DNA of 64,000 nt from Rhizobium sp. J15 (lineage in GTDB: Bacteria; Pseudomonadota; Alphaproteobacteria; Rhizobiales; Rhizobiaceae), in assembly GCF_002531825.1 (NCBI RefSeq), contig NZ_NWSX01000015.1, positions 62,001 to 126,000 of the forward strand, written 5' to 3'. The notes below the pieces were generated by a model, which saw only the letters and a list, made by a program, of their open reading frames with translations, was not told where the DNA came from and searched no databases. Shown here piece after piece: positions 25,661-36,425 of the stretch (positions are counted from its first letter, which is position 1; each line of letters starts with the position of its first letter). The position numbers and the translations under genes are program-made.

Positions 25661-26275
25661 TCAGGCGGCGAGAGCGATTTCCTCGACGCGCGACTTGGCG
25701 GCGCCGATGGCCTTTTCCGCGGCTTCCGGACCGAAGGCCAGGCCTTCGACATAGATGGTTTCGATATCGGTGATGCCGAGGAAGCCGAAAACCGACTTCA
25801 GATAGGGCACGGCATGGTTCAGGGGAGCAGCCGGACCCTGCGAATAGACGCCGCCCGAAGCAAGCACGACATAGACCTTCTTGCCGGTGACGAGGCCGAC
25901 CGGGCCGCTTTCGGTGTACTTGAAGGTCAGGCCGGCGCGGGCGACATTGTCGATCCAGGTCTTCAGCGACGAGTAGATGCTGAAGTTGATGAGGCCGGTG
26001 CTGATGACGATCGTGTCGGCGGCCAGCAGTTCGTTGACGAGTTCGTCAGAGGTCTGAACGGCAGCGGTTTCCTCGGCGGTGCGGGCTTCGGCCGGCTTGC
26101 GGATCGCGCCGGTGAAGAGATCGTCGATATGCGGCAGCGGATTGGCGGCGAGGTCACGGCGAACGACAACGCTGCCCGGCTTCTGGTTCTTCAGCTTTTC
26201 GGCGAGGTCGACGGCGATCGGGGTCGAGAGCGAATCGGCACGCGGGCTGGACGTCAGAAGAAGGATGGACGACAT
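25661..26275 (-). CDS. azoR: FMN-dependent NADH-azoreductase
   Basis: This 204-residue flavodoxin-fold enzyme reduces azo compounds and quinones with NADH. The FMN phosphate loop is near the N-terminus (LLLTSSPRADSLST), with INFSIYSSLKTWIDNVAR for dimer and FMN contacts, and ASGGVYSQGP. It is divergent from a LysR regulator (141 bases between starts), a frequent regulator pairing for this family. Confidence 0.9.
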   Translation of the reverse strand: MSSILLLTSSPRADSLSTPIAVDLAEKLKNQKPGSVVVRRDLAANPLPHIDDLFTGAIRKPAEARTAEETAAVQTSDELVNELLAADTIVISTGLINFSIYSSLKTWIDNVARAGLTFKYTESGPVGLVTGKKVYVVLASGGVYSQGPAAPLNHAVPYLKSVFGFLGITDIETIYVEGLAFGPEAAEKAIGAAKSRVEEIALAA

Positions 26276-26360
26276 GGTGCATTTCCTTTCGAATTGAAGT
26301 GGACGGCCCGTTGCAGGGAGGGTGAGCCGCTGTGTCGATGAGGAAAATATGTCTGGTCTG

Positions 26361-26400
26361 CTATCGAAAAAACGGTGATAATGTCGATCGAAACTATCGA
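26361..26400. promoter_or_regulatory. LysR-type binding region between azoR and its regulator
   Basis: CTATCGA occurs at 26361-26367 and 26394-26400. The second copy forms part of the dyad TCGAT-N7-ATCGA (26384-26400), a T-N11-A type site as bound by LysR regulators. It is 16 bases before the LysR start. Confidence 0.45.
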
Positions 26401-26415
26401 TGGAATGGATGGGAA

Positions 26416-27384
26416 ATGCTTCCGAACCCGACTCTGGATCAGTTGCAGGTGTTTTTGACGGTCGCCGAGACCGGCAGCTTTTCGGCCGCCTCGCGCGTGC
26501 TGAACCGCGCGCAATCGGTCGTGAGCTATACGATCGCCAATTTGGAGGCCCAGCTTGAAATGCCGCTTTTCGAGCGCTCCGGCGCGCGCCAGCCGAAGCT
26601 CACGGAGGCGGGCAAGGCGATGCTGGAGGATGCGCGCCGCATACTTGGCGACCTGCAGGTCATGCGGGCGCGCGTGAAGAGCCTGCGGGAAGGGCTCGAA
26701 GCGGAAGTTTCCGTCGCCATCAGCGTCATGGTGCCGTCGCGGGCCGTGGTCGACGTGCTCCACGAATTCCGCGAAAAATTCCCGTCCGTTTCGTTGAACC
26801 TCAATGTCGGCGAACTCGGAATGGTCATGGAGCTCGTTCTGAGCGGTAAGGCGACGATCGGCATCGGTGGTGCTGTCCTCAAGCAGGAGGATTCGATCGT
26901 TACGGAACGGATCGGTCATTCCTTCATGCTGCCCGTTGCCGCGCGTAATCATCCGCTTGCCGCGATCGACCGCCCGCTGACGCTTGGCGATGTGCGCGAG
27001 GAAGTGCAACTCGTCGTCACCGATGCGTCGGGACGGACGAAGGGGCGGGATTTCAATGTTCTGTCCTACAAGACGTGGCGTGTCAGCGATATCGCCACGA
27101 AGCACCAGCTCATCAAGGCCGGGCTGGGCTGGGGCGGTCTTCCGGCTTCCATCATTCATGACGATCTGCGTAGCGGCGCGCTCGTCCATCTCGATCTGGA
27201 GGCCTATGAACAGGGCGAATACGCCATCTATTCGATGCGCCAGCTCGCCAATCCGCCCGGCCCTGCCGCCAGCTGGATGATCGACGCCTTCCGCACGCGG
27301 CTTTCCCAGTGCCCGAACCAGGCTGATTTCCATGCCGAGATGGCGGAGTTGCGGGACATGGCCCCGCCGCTCGCGGCCGAATGA
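26416..27384 (+). CDS. LysR-family transcription regulator
   Basis: This 322-residue protein starts at ATG 26416 (GGGAA just upstream); a longer frame from 26332 would run through the operator and is rejected. The N-terminal winged helix-turn-helix is TLDQLQVFLTVAETGSFSAA with SVVSYTIANLEAQLEMPLF. A periplasmic-binding-type effector domain follows. It probably controls azoR, divergently transcribed. Confidence 0.9.
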   Translation: MLPNPTLDQLQVFLTVAETGSFSAASRVLNRAQSVVSYTIANLEAQLEMPLFERSGARQPKLTEAGKAMLEDARRILGDLQVMRARVKSLREGLEAEVSVAISVMVPSRAVVDVLHEFREKFPSVSLNLNVGELGMVMELVLSGKATIGIGGAVLKQEDSIVTERIGHSFMLPVAARNHPLAAIDRPLTLGDVREEVQLVVTDASGRTKGRDFNVLSYKTWRVSDIATKHQLIKAGLGWGGLPASIIHDDLRSGALVHLDLEAYEQGEYAIYSMRQLANPPGPAASWMIDAFRTRLSQCPNQADFHAEMAELRDMAPPLAAE

Positions 27385-27423
27385 TGAAGGCGCGATGCCG
27401 CGCCCTCATCCATCTCGTTTCAA

Positions 27424-29412
<1,989 letters not shown>

Positions 29413-29589
29413 GGAAACCTCTCCTTCAAAAATCATGCATCGTCCGGCCCGTCAGAATTAGGACGATTTTGCGAGGAGTACACTTCAAAAATGACGGGAC
29501 GGCAAAACAATCCGGGCGAAAGGCGGCGTGGTTTTAAAATACAATTTATGGTAAAGTCGTCGGGCTGACATCCATCGGGGGACTGGATC

Positions 29590-30327
29590 ATGAGCCGGGT
29601 CGTCATCGCAATGGTCGGAGGTTTCGGAGGCACCGCGCCCAGTCTGGTCGACAAGGCGCAGGCGCTCTACAGCGGCGATGTGGAGAAATGGCTGACGAGC
29701 ACGGCAAATCCGTGGATCTCGGTTGCCTGTGCGCTCGGCGCCATCACGGTCTTCTTCGTCATCGGCGCCGCGATCGCCCTGATCTACCGCGAGCAGCAGC
29801 TGCAGAAGGCGCTTCTTCTCGGCATCGGCGCGCCGGCTCTCATCATGGCGGCCGCGCAAGGCAGTTCGGTGAGCCCGAAGCCGATCGAAGTCAGGCCGGC
29901 CGAAGTCAGGCCGATCTCGGGCCTTTTTTCCATTACTGGTGTCGCTTATGCCCAGGACGGCAATCGCTCGCTGCCGCCGCGTGTCGAACTGAGGGTCAGT
30001 CCAGGGTGGACTGCGGGCGAATGCCAGACCTGCGATATCAAGTTCCTCGGGGGCGACGGCCAGATCATCGCCAGCGAGCCCCTGCCGGCGAGCCCGGCGC
30101 CCGGCGCCGTCAACGTGCCTCTCGGCACGGAGACGATTGTGCTATCCGGCGCAAACGCCAACAGCGCCGCCATCGACGTCAGGAATCTCGGCACCAGGCT
30201 GCCGCAGACGCAAGGCCCGGTCACTCTCGATGTCAACGTCAACCGCAGCTACTGGAACGACCTCAGCCGCTCCTTCGGCGCAAAGGCGGTGCAGCCTTAC
30301 GATTTCAGCGTCGACGTCGCCAAGTGA
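29590..30327 (+). CDS. Hypothetical membrane-anchored protein
   Basis: This 245-residue protein starts at ATG 29590 after GGGGA. Two hydrophobic helices lie near residues 43-65 (ISVACALGAITVFFVIGAAIALIY) and 75-92, followed by a soluble beta-rich region of about 140 residues (VELRVSPGWTAGECQTCDIKF) with two close Cys. The C-terminal part is probably periplasmic. It ends convergently, overlapping the PilZ gene by 31 bases. No family is recognised. Confidence 0.7.
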   Translation: MSRVVIAMVGGFGGTAPSLVDKAQALYSGDVEKWLTSTANPWISVACALGAITVFFVIGAAIALIYREQQLQKALLLGIGAPALIMAAAQGSSVSPKPIEVRPAEVRPISGLFSITGVAYAQDGNRSLPPRVELRVSPGWTAGECQTCDIKFLGGDGQIIASEPLPASPAPGAVNVPLGTETIVLSGANANSAAIDVRNLGTRLPQTQGPVTLDVNVNRSYWNDLSRSFGAKAVQPYDFSVDVAK

Positions 30328-30701
30328 GGCGGGCGGTCGCCGCCGATATTCGGTCTGACCAGCGGACGCACCGCCAGCACCGGCCGTAGTTCCTTATGGA
30401 AAAACCGGAAATAGGAGGAAACCTGGGCGCGCGCATTCGAATTCACGTCGAACTGGATGCCGACGCGGCCATTGTGCTTCCAGCGTATGATGCCTTCCAG
30501 CATTCCGAGGTTCTCCGCCTCGATCCGCACCTTGCTGCCGGAGGCGGCGTGAACCGGTCCCTTCGTCTCCAGAGCGGCGCCTGTTGCCGAGAGGTTGAGG
30601 ATACGGATATCCACCTGGCTGTTCAGATATCTCATGTTGCCGAAGACACGGCAGTTCTTGCGGTCGGCCTTCCGGGCCGTAATTTTCAGGTTGCGCGTCA
30701 T
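30297..30701 (-). CDS. PilZ-domain protein
   Basis: This 134-residue protein starts at ATG 30701 after AAGGGAGA. It has a single PilZ-like beta barrel: the DIRILNLSATGAALE motif (D/NxSxxG) and GIIRWKHNGRVGIQF. The N-terminal arginine motif RxxxR is partly present (RKADRKNCRVF). PilZ proteins bind cyclic di-GMP; whether this one does depends on that arginine motif. A diguanylate cyclase is encoded at 21481-22749. Confidence 0.8.
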   Translation of the reverse strand: MTRNLKITARKADRKNCRVFGNMRYLNSQVDIRILNLSATGAALETKGPVHAASGSKVRIEAENLGMLEGIIRWKHNGRVGIQFDVNSNARAQVSSYFRFFHKELRPVLAVRPLVRPNIGGDRPPHLATSTLKS

Positions 30702-30787
30702 ACTGTCTCCCTTGGACATCGCGATGGGAGCATAGCGCCGGAAAATTGAAATGGTTTTAGGGGCTTAGCTAAAATTGCAGTGAAACG

Positions 30788-31672
30788 TCATTTGGCGGCG
30801 GCGGCCGTCCTGCGCCCCACCACGTGCTCGCGCCAGATCGTGAAGATGCCGGCGGCAACGACGATGACCGAGCCGATGATCGTGTTGAGACTGAGCGTTT
30901 CGTCATAGATCGTCACACCGATGATCGAGGCGTAGACCAGTGACAGATAGGTCAGCGGCTGGACGGCGGCGGCATCGAGCAGATCGTAGGCGCGGATCAG
31001 GAAATAATGGCTGGAAATGCTGGTCATGCAGACGAGCGCCATCCAACCCCAGTCTCCCGGCGACATCCAGGTCCAATAGAACGGGCCGATGATGGTCATG
31101 GTGATGCCGCCGATGACGCCGGTATAGAAGAAGCTGGTCATCGACGAGTCGTCGCGGCTGACGAGACGGGTGGCGATGACATAGAAGGCGAAGTTGAAGC
31201 AGGAAATGATGGCCAGAAGCAGTTTCACATCGAAAAACTCACCTTCCGGCTTCAGGATCAGCAGCACCCCGAAAAGTCCGGCGCCGATCGCCATCCACCG
31301 CCGCCAACCGACCCGCTCGCCGAGGATCGGCATCGACAGCAGCGCGATCAGGATCGGGGTGGCGGAAAAGATCGCCTGTGAACGGGCAAGGCCGATCACG
31401 GCAAAACAGGTGATGGCCAGAACCACCTGGACGGCGAGAAGCACGCCGCGCACTACCTGTAGGGCAGGGCGTTTGGTGCGGGCAGTCGCTTTGAGACCAC
31501 CGCGCATCTTCGAAGCGAGGATGATCGTGAACAGCGCGAAGGCCCAGTAACGGATCATCGTCACGAAGATCGGCGGGTAGGCAGACGCCAGATGTTTGGA
31601 GATGGCGTCCTGAAGAGAGAAAATGGTGATCGCCAGAAGAGCGAAAATATAACCGTTGGTCTTCGATGTCAT
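30788..31672 (-). CDS. EamA/DMT-family transporter
   Basis: From ATG 31672 this protein has 294 residues and ten membrane helices in two EamA repeats (ITIFSLQDAISKHLAS in helix 1; the second half begins near LLLAIISCFNFAFYVIATRL). DMT proteins of this type export metabolites or amino acids. It lies next to aldR, both on minus. The substrate is unknown. Confidence 0.85.
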   Translation of the reverse strand: MTSKTNGYIFALLAITIFSLQDAISKHLASAYPPIFVTMIRYWAFALFTIILASKMRGGLKATARTKRPALQVVRGVLLAVQVVLAITCFAVIGLARSQAIFSATPILIALLSMPILGERVGWRRWMAIGAGLFGVLLILKPEGEFFDVKLLLAIISCFNFAFYVIATRLVSRDDSSMTSFFYTGVIGGITMTIIGPFYWTWMSPGDWGWMALVCMTSISSHYFLIRAYDLLDAAAVQPLTYLSLVYASIIGVTIYDETLSLNTIIGSVIVVAAGIFTIWREHVVGRRTAAAAK

Positions 31673-31744
31673 AACATGCCGTTGAGCGGGAAACGCCCGC
31701 GCGCACCGAAAGTCTGGGCAGGCTTTCGGCAAATATGCAAGGCC

Positions 31745-32206
31745 TCAAAGCCCGACATTCGGCCTGTCGATGATTTCTCTGAGCGCGAAGCTCGAATTGA
31801 TCTTGACCACGTGGGGAAGGGCCGACAGCCAGTCCCGGTGGATGCGCTCGTAGTCCTCGAGATCGCGTGCGGCGACCCTGAGGATATAGTCATATTCGCC
31901 CGACATCAGATAGCAGACGAGCACGTTCGGGCAGAGCTTCACCGCCGCCTCGAATTCCGCCAGCGTCTTGGCAAACTGGCCGGAGAGCGAGATATGCACG
32001 ATGGCGATCATCTTGTAGTCGAGCGCCTTGTGCGAGAGCCGCGCATGGTAGCCATCGATGACGCCGCTTTTTTCGAGAATGTCGAGCCGGCGCGAACAGG
32101 CCGAAGGCGACAGCCCGATCCTTTCCGCAAGCTCGGCATTGGTGATGCGCGCATCGGCCTGAAGCACCTTGAGAATCGCAAGATCGATGGTGTCGAGATC
32201 AGCCAT
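31745..32206 (-). CDS. aldR: Lrp/AsnC-family regulator of alanine dehydrogenase
   Basis: This 153-residue protein starts at MADLDTIDLAILKVLQ (ATG 32206). The N-terminal helix-turn-helix is NAELAERIGLSPSACSRRLDILE, and a RAM ligand domain follows (VCYLMSGEYDYILRVAARDL). It is divergent from ald; in R. leguminosarum an equivalent gene (aldR) activates alanine dehydrogenase, so that role is likely here. Confidence 0.88.
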   Translation of the reverse strand: MADLDTIDLAILKVLQADARITNAELAERIGLSPSACSRRLDILEKSGVIDGYHARLSHKALDYKMIAIVHISLSGQFAKTLAEFEAAVKLCPNVLVCYLMSGEYDYILRVAARDLEDYERIHRDWLSALPHVVKINSSFALREIIDRPNVGL

Positions 32207-32218
32207 TCGTAGAACTTT

Positions 32219-32258
32219 CGAAAAATGGCGAGGAAGACGCAATAATCTCCGAAAAATG
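32219..32258. promoter_or_regulatory. Repeated motif between aldR and ald, likely AldR sites
   Basis: CGAAAAATG occurs at 32219-32227 and 32250-32258, 31 bases apart, or three helix turns. The spacing and divergent position fit binding of an Lrp-type octamer that wraps DNA and controls both genes. Confidence 0.45.
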
Positions 32259-32362
32259 ATGTTTTCGCAAATCGTCTTTGCAAGGACATTTCGCGGTCTT
32301 GGTGGTTGGATTCATCCTCAGAGGAGATCCGCAATCGCGGAGACAAAAGGAGAGGAACGCGC

Positions 32363-33481
32363 ATGCGTGTCGGTTGCCCGAAGGAAATCAAGAATCATGA
32401 ATATCGCGTCGGCCTGACGCCGGCTTCCGTGCGCGAATATGTGGCCCATGGCCATGAGGTCTGGGTGGAGACCAAGGCGGGCGCCGGCATCGGCGCTGAT
32501 GACGCCGCCTATGCTGCGGCCGGCGCGAAGATCGCCGCCTCCGCCAAGGATATTTTCGAAAAGTGCGACATGATCGTGAAGGTCAAGGAGCCGCAGCCCT
32601 CCGAGTGGGCGCAGCTTCGCGACGGCCAGCTTCTCTATACTTATCTGCATCTGGCGCCCGATCCCGATCAGACCAAGGGCCTGCTTGCTTCCGGCGTTAC
32701 CGCGATCGCTTACGAGACGGTGACCGACGAGCGCGGCGGCCTGCCGCTGCTGGCGCCGATGTCCGAGGTGGCGGGACGCCTGTCGATCCAGGCGGGCGCG
32801 ACCGCCCTGCAGAAGGCGAATGGCGGCCTCGGCGTCCTGCTCGGCGGCGTGCCCGGCGTGCTGCCGGCCAAGGTGGCGATCATCGGCGGCGGCGTCGTCG
32901 GCCTGCACGCCGCGCGGATGGCCGCCGGCCTCGGCGCCGATGTCAGCATCCTCGACAAGTCGCTGCCGCGCCTACGCCAGCTCGACGATATTTTCGCGGG
33001 CCGCATCCACACCCGCTATTCCAGCATCCAGGCGCTGGAGGAGGAGGTCTTTTCTGCCGATCTCGTCATCGGCGCCGTGCTGATCCCCGGTGCTGCGGCT
33101 CCGAAGCTCGTCACGCGCGAAATGCTCTCCGGCATGAAGAAGGGCTCCGTCATCGTCGACGTCGCCATCGACCAGGGCGGTTGCTTCGAGACCTCGCATG
33201 CGACGACCCATTCCGATCCGACATACGAAGTCGATGGCGTGGTGCATTATTGCGTCGCCAACATGCCGGGCGCCGTGCCCGTCACCTCGGCGCACGCGCT
33301 GAACAATGCGACACTCGTCCACGGCCTGGCGCTTGCCGATCGCGGCCTGCGCGCCATCGCCGAAGACAAGCATCTGAGGAACGGCCTTAATGTGCACAAG
33401 GGCCGCATCACCAGCAAGCCGGTCGCCGAAGCGCTCGGCTACGAGGCCTTCGCGCCCGAGAGCGTACTGAACGTAGCGTAA
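32363..33481 (+). CDS. ald: Alanine dehydrogenase
   Basis: This 372-residue enzyme interconverts L-alanine and pyruvate plus ammonia with NAD. It starts at ATG 32363 ([17 protein letters not shown]), after AGGAGAGG; the longer frame to 32306 is rejected. The Rossmann loop is [17 protein letters not shown], and [10 protein letters not shown] and [11 protein letters not shown] are active-site regions. In rhizobia alanine dehydrogenase is tied to carbon/nitrogen exchange in bacteroids and to alanine growth. Confidence 0.95.
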   Translation: MRVGCPKEIKNHEYRVGLTPASVREYVAHGHEVWVETKAGAGIGADDAAYAAAGAKIAASAKDIFEKCDMIVKVKEPQPSEWAQLRDGQLLYTYLHLAPDPDQTKGLLASGVTAIAYETVTDERGGLPLLAPMSEVAGRLSIQAGATALQKANGGLGVLLGGVPGVLPAKVAIIGGGVVGLHAARMAAGLGADVSILDKSLPRLRQLDDIFAGRIHTRYSSIQALEEEVFSADLVIGAVLIPGAAAPKLVTREMLSGMKKGSVIVDVAIDQGGCFETSHATTHSDPTYEVDGVVHYCVANMPGAVPVTSAHALNNATLVHGLALADRGLRAIAEDKHLRNGLNVHKGRITSKPVAEALGYEAFAPESVLNVA

Positions 33482-33497
33482 GCTTCCTGACTCAAGG

Positions 33498-34001
33498 TCA
33501 GGCGCCGGTCTCCGCAAGGACCGGCGCCTGTTCCTTGTCGATCCGGCATTGGAAGCAGTTGTTGCGCGCCGAGCGCACATGCACATAGGCGATGTCGGGC
33601 CGCGCGAGCAATGTCTCGGCATAGGCCGGAATGTCGGCGGTTTCGGTCACAGCGCCGGTGCCGTAGACGATACGGTCATTGGCGCTGTAGCCGCGAACGA
33701 TGAAGTCGGGGCTCATCGTCAACATCGGCGGCTGGATCTCTTCGGCGGCGTAGCGCCGGCACGGCTGTTTGTGGAGGAAAATCGGCCCGGTTTCGGCATA
33801 GGGCTGTAGCTCCGGAAACGGCCGGTACGCGAAAACCAGCAGTTCCTCGCCCTCATCGATATTCCGCAGGCAATGGCGGCAGGGGTTGCCGTCACCGTCG
33901 GAAACCATCGTCTCGGGCAAATTCCCATAGGCGTCGCGGCCGCCGTTCCAGAGGGCTCCAGCATCGGCAGTCGGCATGGCGGCAAAACGAATGGCGGTCA
34001 T
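33498..34001 (-). CDS. DUF1203-family protein
   Basis: This 167-residue protein starts at ATG 34001 after AAGGAGA. It contains CRHCLRNIDEGEELLVFAYRPF and GPIFLHKQPCRRY, which I recall as DUF1203 hallmarks, and a C-terminal RSARNNCFQCRID. Cys-x-x-Cys pairs could bind metal. It converges on ald with 16 bases between. No function is known. Confidence 0.8.
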   Translation of the reverse strand: MTAIRFAAMPTADAGALWNGGRDAYGNLPETMVSDGDGNPCRHCLRNIDEGEELLVFAYRPFPELQPYAETGPIFLHKQPCRRYAAEEIQPPMLTMSPDFIVRGYSANDRIVYGTGAVTETADIPAYAETLLARPDIAYVHVRSARNNCFQCRIDKEQAPVLAETGA

Positions 34002-34124
34002 GGCAAATCTCCTTGGCGGTCGCCATGAAAATGCACCTGGGTCATCGCCCAAGCCACCCGTTTCTTGCGCGCTGCTGCTTGTCGCCGGCTCCTCAACGTT
34101 TGGTGGGAAATTCTACCTCTCCTT

Positions 34125-34155
34125 CCTCATTCCTGTGACAGGCACAGGAATGAGG
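34125..34155. repeat. Perfect 13-bp hairpin with CACAGGAATGAGG arm
   Basis: CCTCATTCCTGTG (34125-34137) pairs perfectly with CACAGGAATGAGG (34143-34155), loop ACAGG. It lies downstream of the GNAT gene and upstream of the DUF1203 gene on minus. The same wording recurs in rhizobial intergenic regions as far as I recall, so it may be a small dispersed hairpin that ends or protects transcripts. Confidence 0.6.
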
Positions 34156-34228
34156 GGCGGCGGGGTAGGCGCTTTCCCCGCATAGCCTGCTATACCTTAG
34201 CAAGCAGACGCGCGCGGGGAGCAAATCA

Positions 34229-34789
34229 TCAGCTTTTCCGGGCAAGCTCCAGAAGCTCTTTGTCGCTGAGCGGCCGAACGATACCGGTGCCCGTGGAGAC
34301 CGGCGAGAAGCCGTACATCTGGTAGAGCTGCAGCGCGCGCGGGTGGTCGAGATTGTTGGTCGTGGTGGTGACCCGCTTCGGATTGAGCGCCCAGATGGCG
34401 TAGAGCGCCTGCAGCAGGAACCATTTGCCGATGCCGAGGCCGAGTGCATGTTCGATCAGGCCGAAATGGCTGAGCTCGATCGTATCCTCGTCTTCGCAGA
34501 AATATTCGTAGAAGCCGGCCGGCGCACCGTTCACATAGAGAACGCTGATATTGTTGCGCTTGTCGTTCAGCGTTCCGGCAAGCTGCTCGTCGCTCATGCG
34601 CAGCCGGTCGACCCATTGCCAGCGCGCACCCACCTGACGGTAGAGGTAGCGATAAAAGGGCAAGGGTATCTCAGGCGCGCGCATGATCGCCGTCTGGATG
34701 TTGACGGGCACAGGCATGCTCGCCTTCGGCGCCGCCGTCATTTCGAGCCGGGTGATATGGGCTTTGAGCGAAGCGGGTGTTTTCCCCAT
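34229..34789 (-). CDS. GNAT-family N-acetyltransferase
   Basis: This is a 186-residue protein. The acetyl-CoA-binding region is LSHFGLIEHALGLGIGKWFLLQAL (the usual Q/RxxGxG/A is replaced by HALGLGIG), followed by VTTTTNNLDHPRALQLYQMYGF, a typical GNAT C-terminus. It starts 5 bases after sseA ends, so it is the last gene of the cysK-alaX-sseA operon. The substrate is unknown. Confidence 0.85.
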   Translation of the reverse strand: MGKTPASLKAHITRLEMTAAPKASMPVPVNIQTAIMRAPEIPLPFYRYLYRQVGARWQWVDRLRMSDEQLAGTLNDKRNNISVLYVNGAPAGFYEYFCEDEDTIELSHFGLIEHALGLGIGKWFLLQALYAIWALNPKRVTTTTNNLDHPRALQLYQMYGFSPVSTGTGIVRPLSDKELLELARKS

Positions 34790-34794
34790 GGCGA

Positions 34795-35664
34795 TCAGGC
34801 TTTGACCGGTGTCGGCGGACCGGTGACGATGGGCGTATCCTCACGGCTGCCCCATTCGCTCCATGAACCGTCGTAAAGCTTGTTGTCGTGATGGCCGAGC
34901 GATTCCAGCGCCAGCGTGATGATCGCCGCCGTGATGCCCGATCCGCAGGAGGTGACGACCGGCTTCGAAAGATCGATGCCGGCATCCTCGATCGTCTGCC
35001 GGAGTTCGGGCAGTGATTTGAACCGGCCCTGGTTGGCGAAAACGCCGGAGGGCAGGCTGCGGGCACCGGGCATATGGCCGGAGCGCATGCCGGCACGCGG
35101 TTCCGGTTCGGTGGCGGCGAAGCGGCCGGCGCTGCGGGCATCGGCGATCTGCATCGCGCCGCTGGAGACGATGTCGCGCATCGTATCGAGCGTCACCACC
35201 CGGCTTTCGTCGAAGTTGGGCGTGAAGGTCGCCGGCGCATGGCTGGGCGCCGCGGTTTCCAGCGGCCGACCCTCGGCCTTCCAGCCATCCAGGCCGCCGT
35301 CCAGCACGAAGACGTTCTTCGCGCCCATGACCCGGAACAACCACCAGACGCGCGGCGAGGCGAACATGCCGATGCCGTCATAGACGACGATGCGATCCTT
35401 CTCGCTGATGCCGAGCTTGCCGACCTCCGCGGCGAAATAATCGGGTGAGGGGATCGTGTGCGGCAGCGACGTCGAATGGTCAGCGATCTTGTCCTGATCG
35501 AAGCGGATGGCGCCGGGAATGTGCCCGGCCGCATATTCCGCGTCGGCGTCGCGCTTCTGGGCGGGCAGATAGAAGGCGGCGTCCAGTACGCGTAGATCCG
35601 GCTTGCCGAGTTCGGCCTGCAGCCAGTCGGCAGAGACGACGAAACGGCTTGTGGTCTCACTCAT
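34795..35664 (-). CDS. sseA: 3-Mercaptopyruvate sulfurtransferase
   Basis: This 289-residue protein has two rhodanese domains. The C-terminal active loop is SCGSGITA, the mercaptopyruvate-type signature (CGSG[VI]T) and not the thiosulfate-type (CRKG). The N-terminal domain has DAAFYLPAQ and YDGIGMFASPRVWWLFR. It transfers sulfur from mercaptopyruvate, linking it to the cysteine synthase encoded in the same operon. Confidence 0.92.
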   Translation of the reverse strand: MSETTSRFVVSADWLQAELGKPDLRVLDAAFYLPAQKRDADAEYAAGHIPGAIRFDQDKIADHSTSLPHTIPSPDYFAAEVGKLGISEKDRIVVYDGIGMFASPRVWWLFRVMGAKNVFVLDGGLDGWKAEGRPLETAAPSHAPATFTPNFDESRVVTLDTMRDIVSSGAMQIADARSAGRFAATEPEPRAGMRSGHMPGARSLPSGVFANQGRFKSLPELRQTIEDAGIDLSKPVVTSCGSGITAAIITLALESLGHHDNKLYDGSWSEWGSREDTPIVTGPPTPVKA

Positions 35665-35682
35665 TGTGATCTCCCTTGATGA

Positions 35683-36420
35683 TCAGGCTTCGTCGCCGGG
35701 CGTGCCGAAGCGAATGCGGAAGCGCCGGTTCTCCTTGCCCTTCTTCTCGATCTTGGCGATGTGAATCTGGCCGACTTCCTGTGTCTCGGAGACATGTGTG
35801 CCGCCGCACGGCTGGCTGTCAATCGAGGAGTTCTCGCCGATGCAGACGAGGCTGACGCGCCCGAGCCCCATTGGCGGGCGCACATTCTTCGATTTGACGA
35901 TCTCAGGGTTGGCCACAAGCTCTTCGTCGGTGATCCACTGCAGGTAGACGGGATGGTTCTGGCCGACCAGTTCCATCAGCCTTGCCGTCACCTCGTCCTT
36001 GTCGATCGTCTCGCTCATGTCGAAATCGACCCGGCTTTCCTCCTCGCCGACGGCGGCTCCCGTGATCGGATAGGAGCAGACGACGGAAAGCAGGTGGCAG
36101 GCCGTGTGCATGCGCATCAGCCGGTAGCGGCGCGGCCAGTCGACATGCAGCACCAGCGTCTCGCCGATTTCCGGCCGCGGCTCGCCGTCGTGCGGCACGT
36201 GGATGATGATGTCCTTGCTGGCCCCGTGCTTGGTCTGGCCAAGCGCGATCTTGCTGCCGTCGGCGCGTTCGAGTTCACCGGTATCGCCAGGCTGGCCGCC
36301 CGATGTCGCATAGAAGCAGGTCTGGTCGAGTTCGATGCCCCCATCCTCGTGAATGGCGGTGACGACCGCCTCGCATGTCGAGAGATAGAAATCGTCACGG
36401 TAGAGGGCATTGACGGGCAT
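35683..36420 (-). CDS. alaX: Alanyl-tRNA editing protein (AlaX)
   Basis: This 245-residue protein starts at ATG 36420; a longer frame to 36642 would overlap cysK. The zinc-binding editing site is visible: RMHTACHLLS (HxxxH) and QPCGGTHV (CxxxH). There is also FYATSGGQPGDTGEL, as in the AlaRS editing domain. AlaX hydrolyses Ser or Gly mischarged on tRNA-Ala. It lies 5 bases after cysK and 18 bases before sseA. Confidence 0.9.
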   Translation of the reverse strand: MPVNALYRDDFYLSTCEAVVTAIHEDGGIELDQTCFYATSGGQPGDTGELERADGSKIALGQTKHGASKDIIIHVPHDGEPRPEIGETLVLHVDWPRRYRLMRMHTACHLLSVVCSYPITGAAVGEEESRVDFDMSETIDKDEVTARLMELVGQNHPVYLQWITDEELVANPEIVKSKNVRPPMGLGRVSLVCIGENSSIDSQPCGGTHVSETQEVGQIHIAKIEKKGKENRRFRIRFGTPGDEA

Positions 36421-36425
36421 GTGTC

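Noticed and set aside
26254-27333. 359-codon minus frame opposite the LysR gene
   Set aside because: It covers the azoR-LysR promoter region and the LysR helix-turn-helix; composition is that of a shadow.
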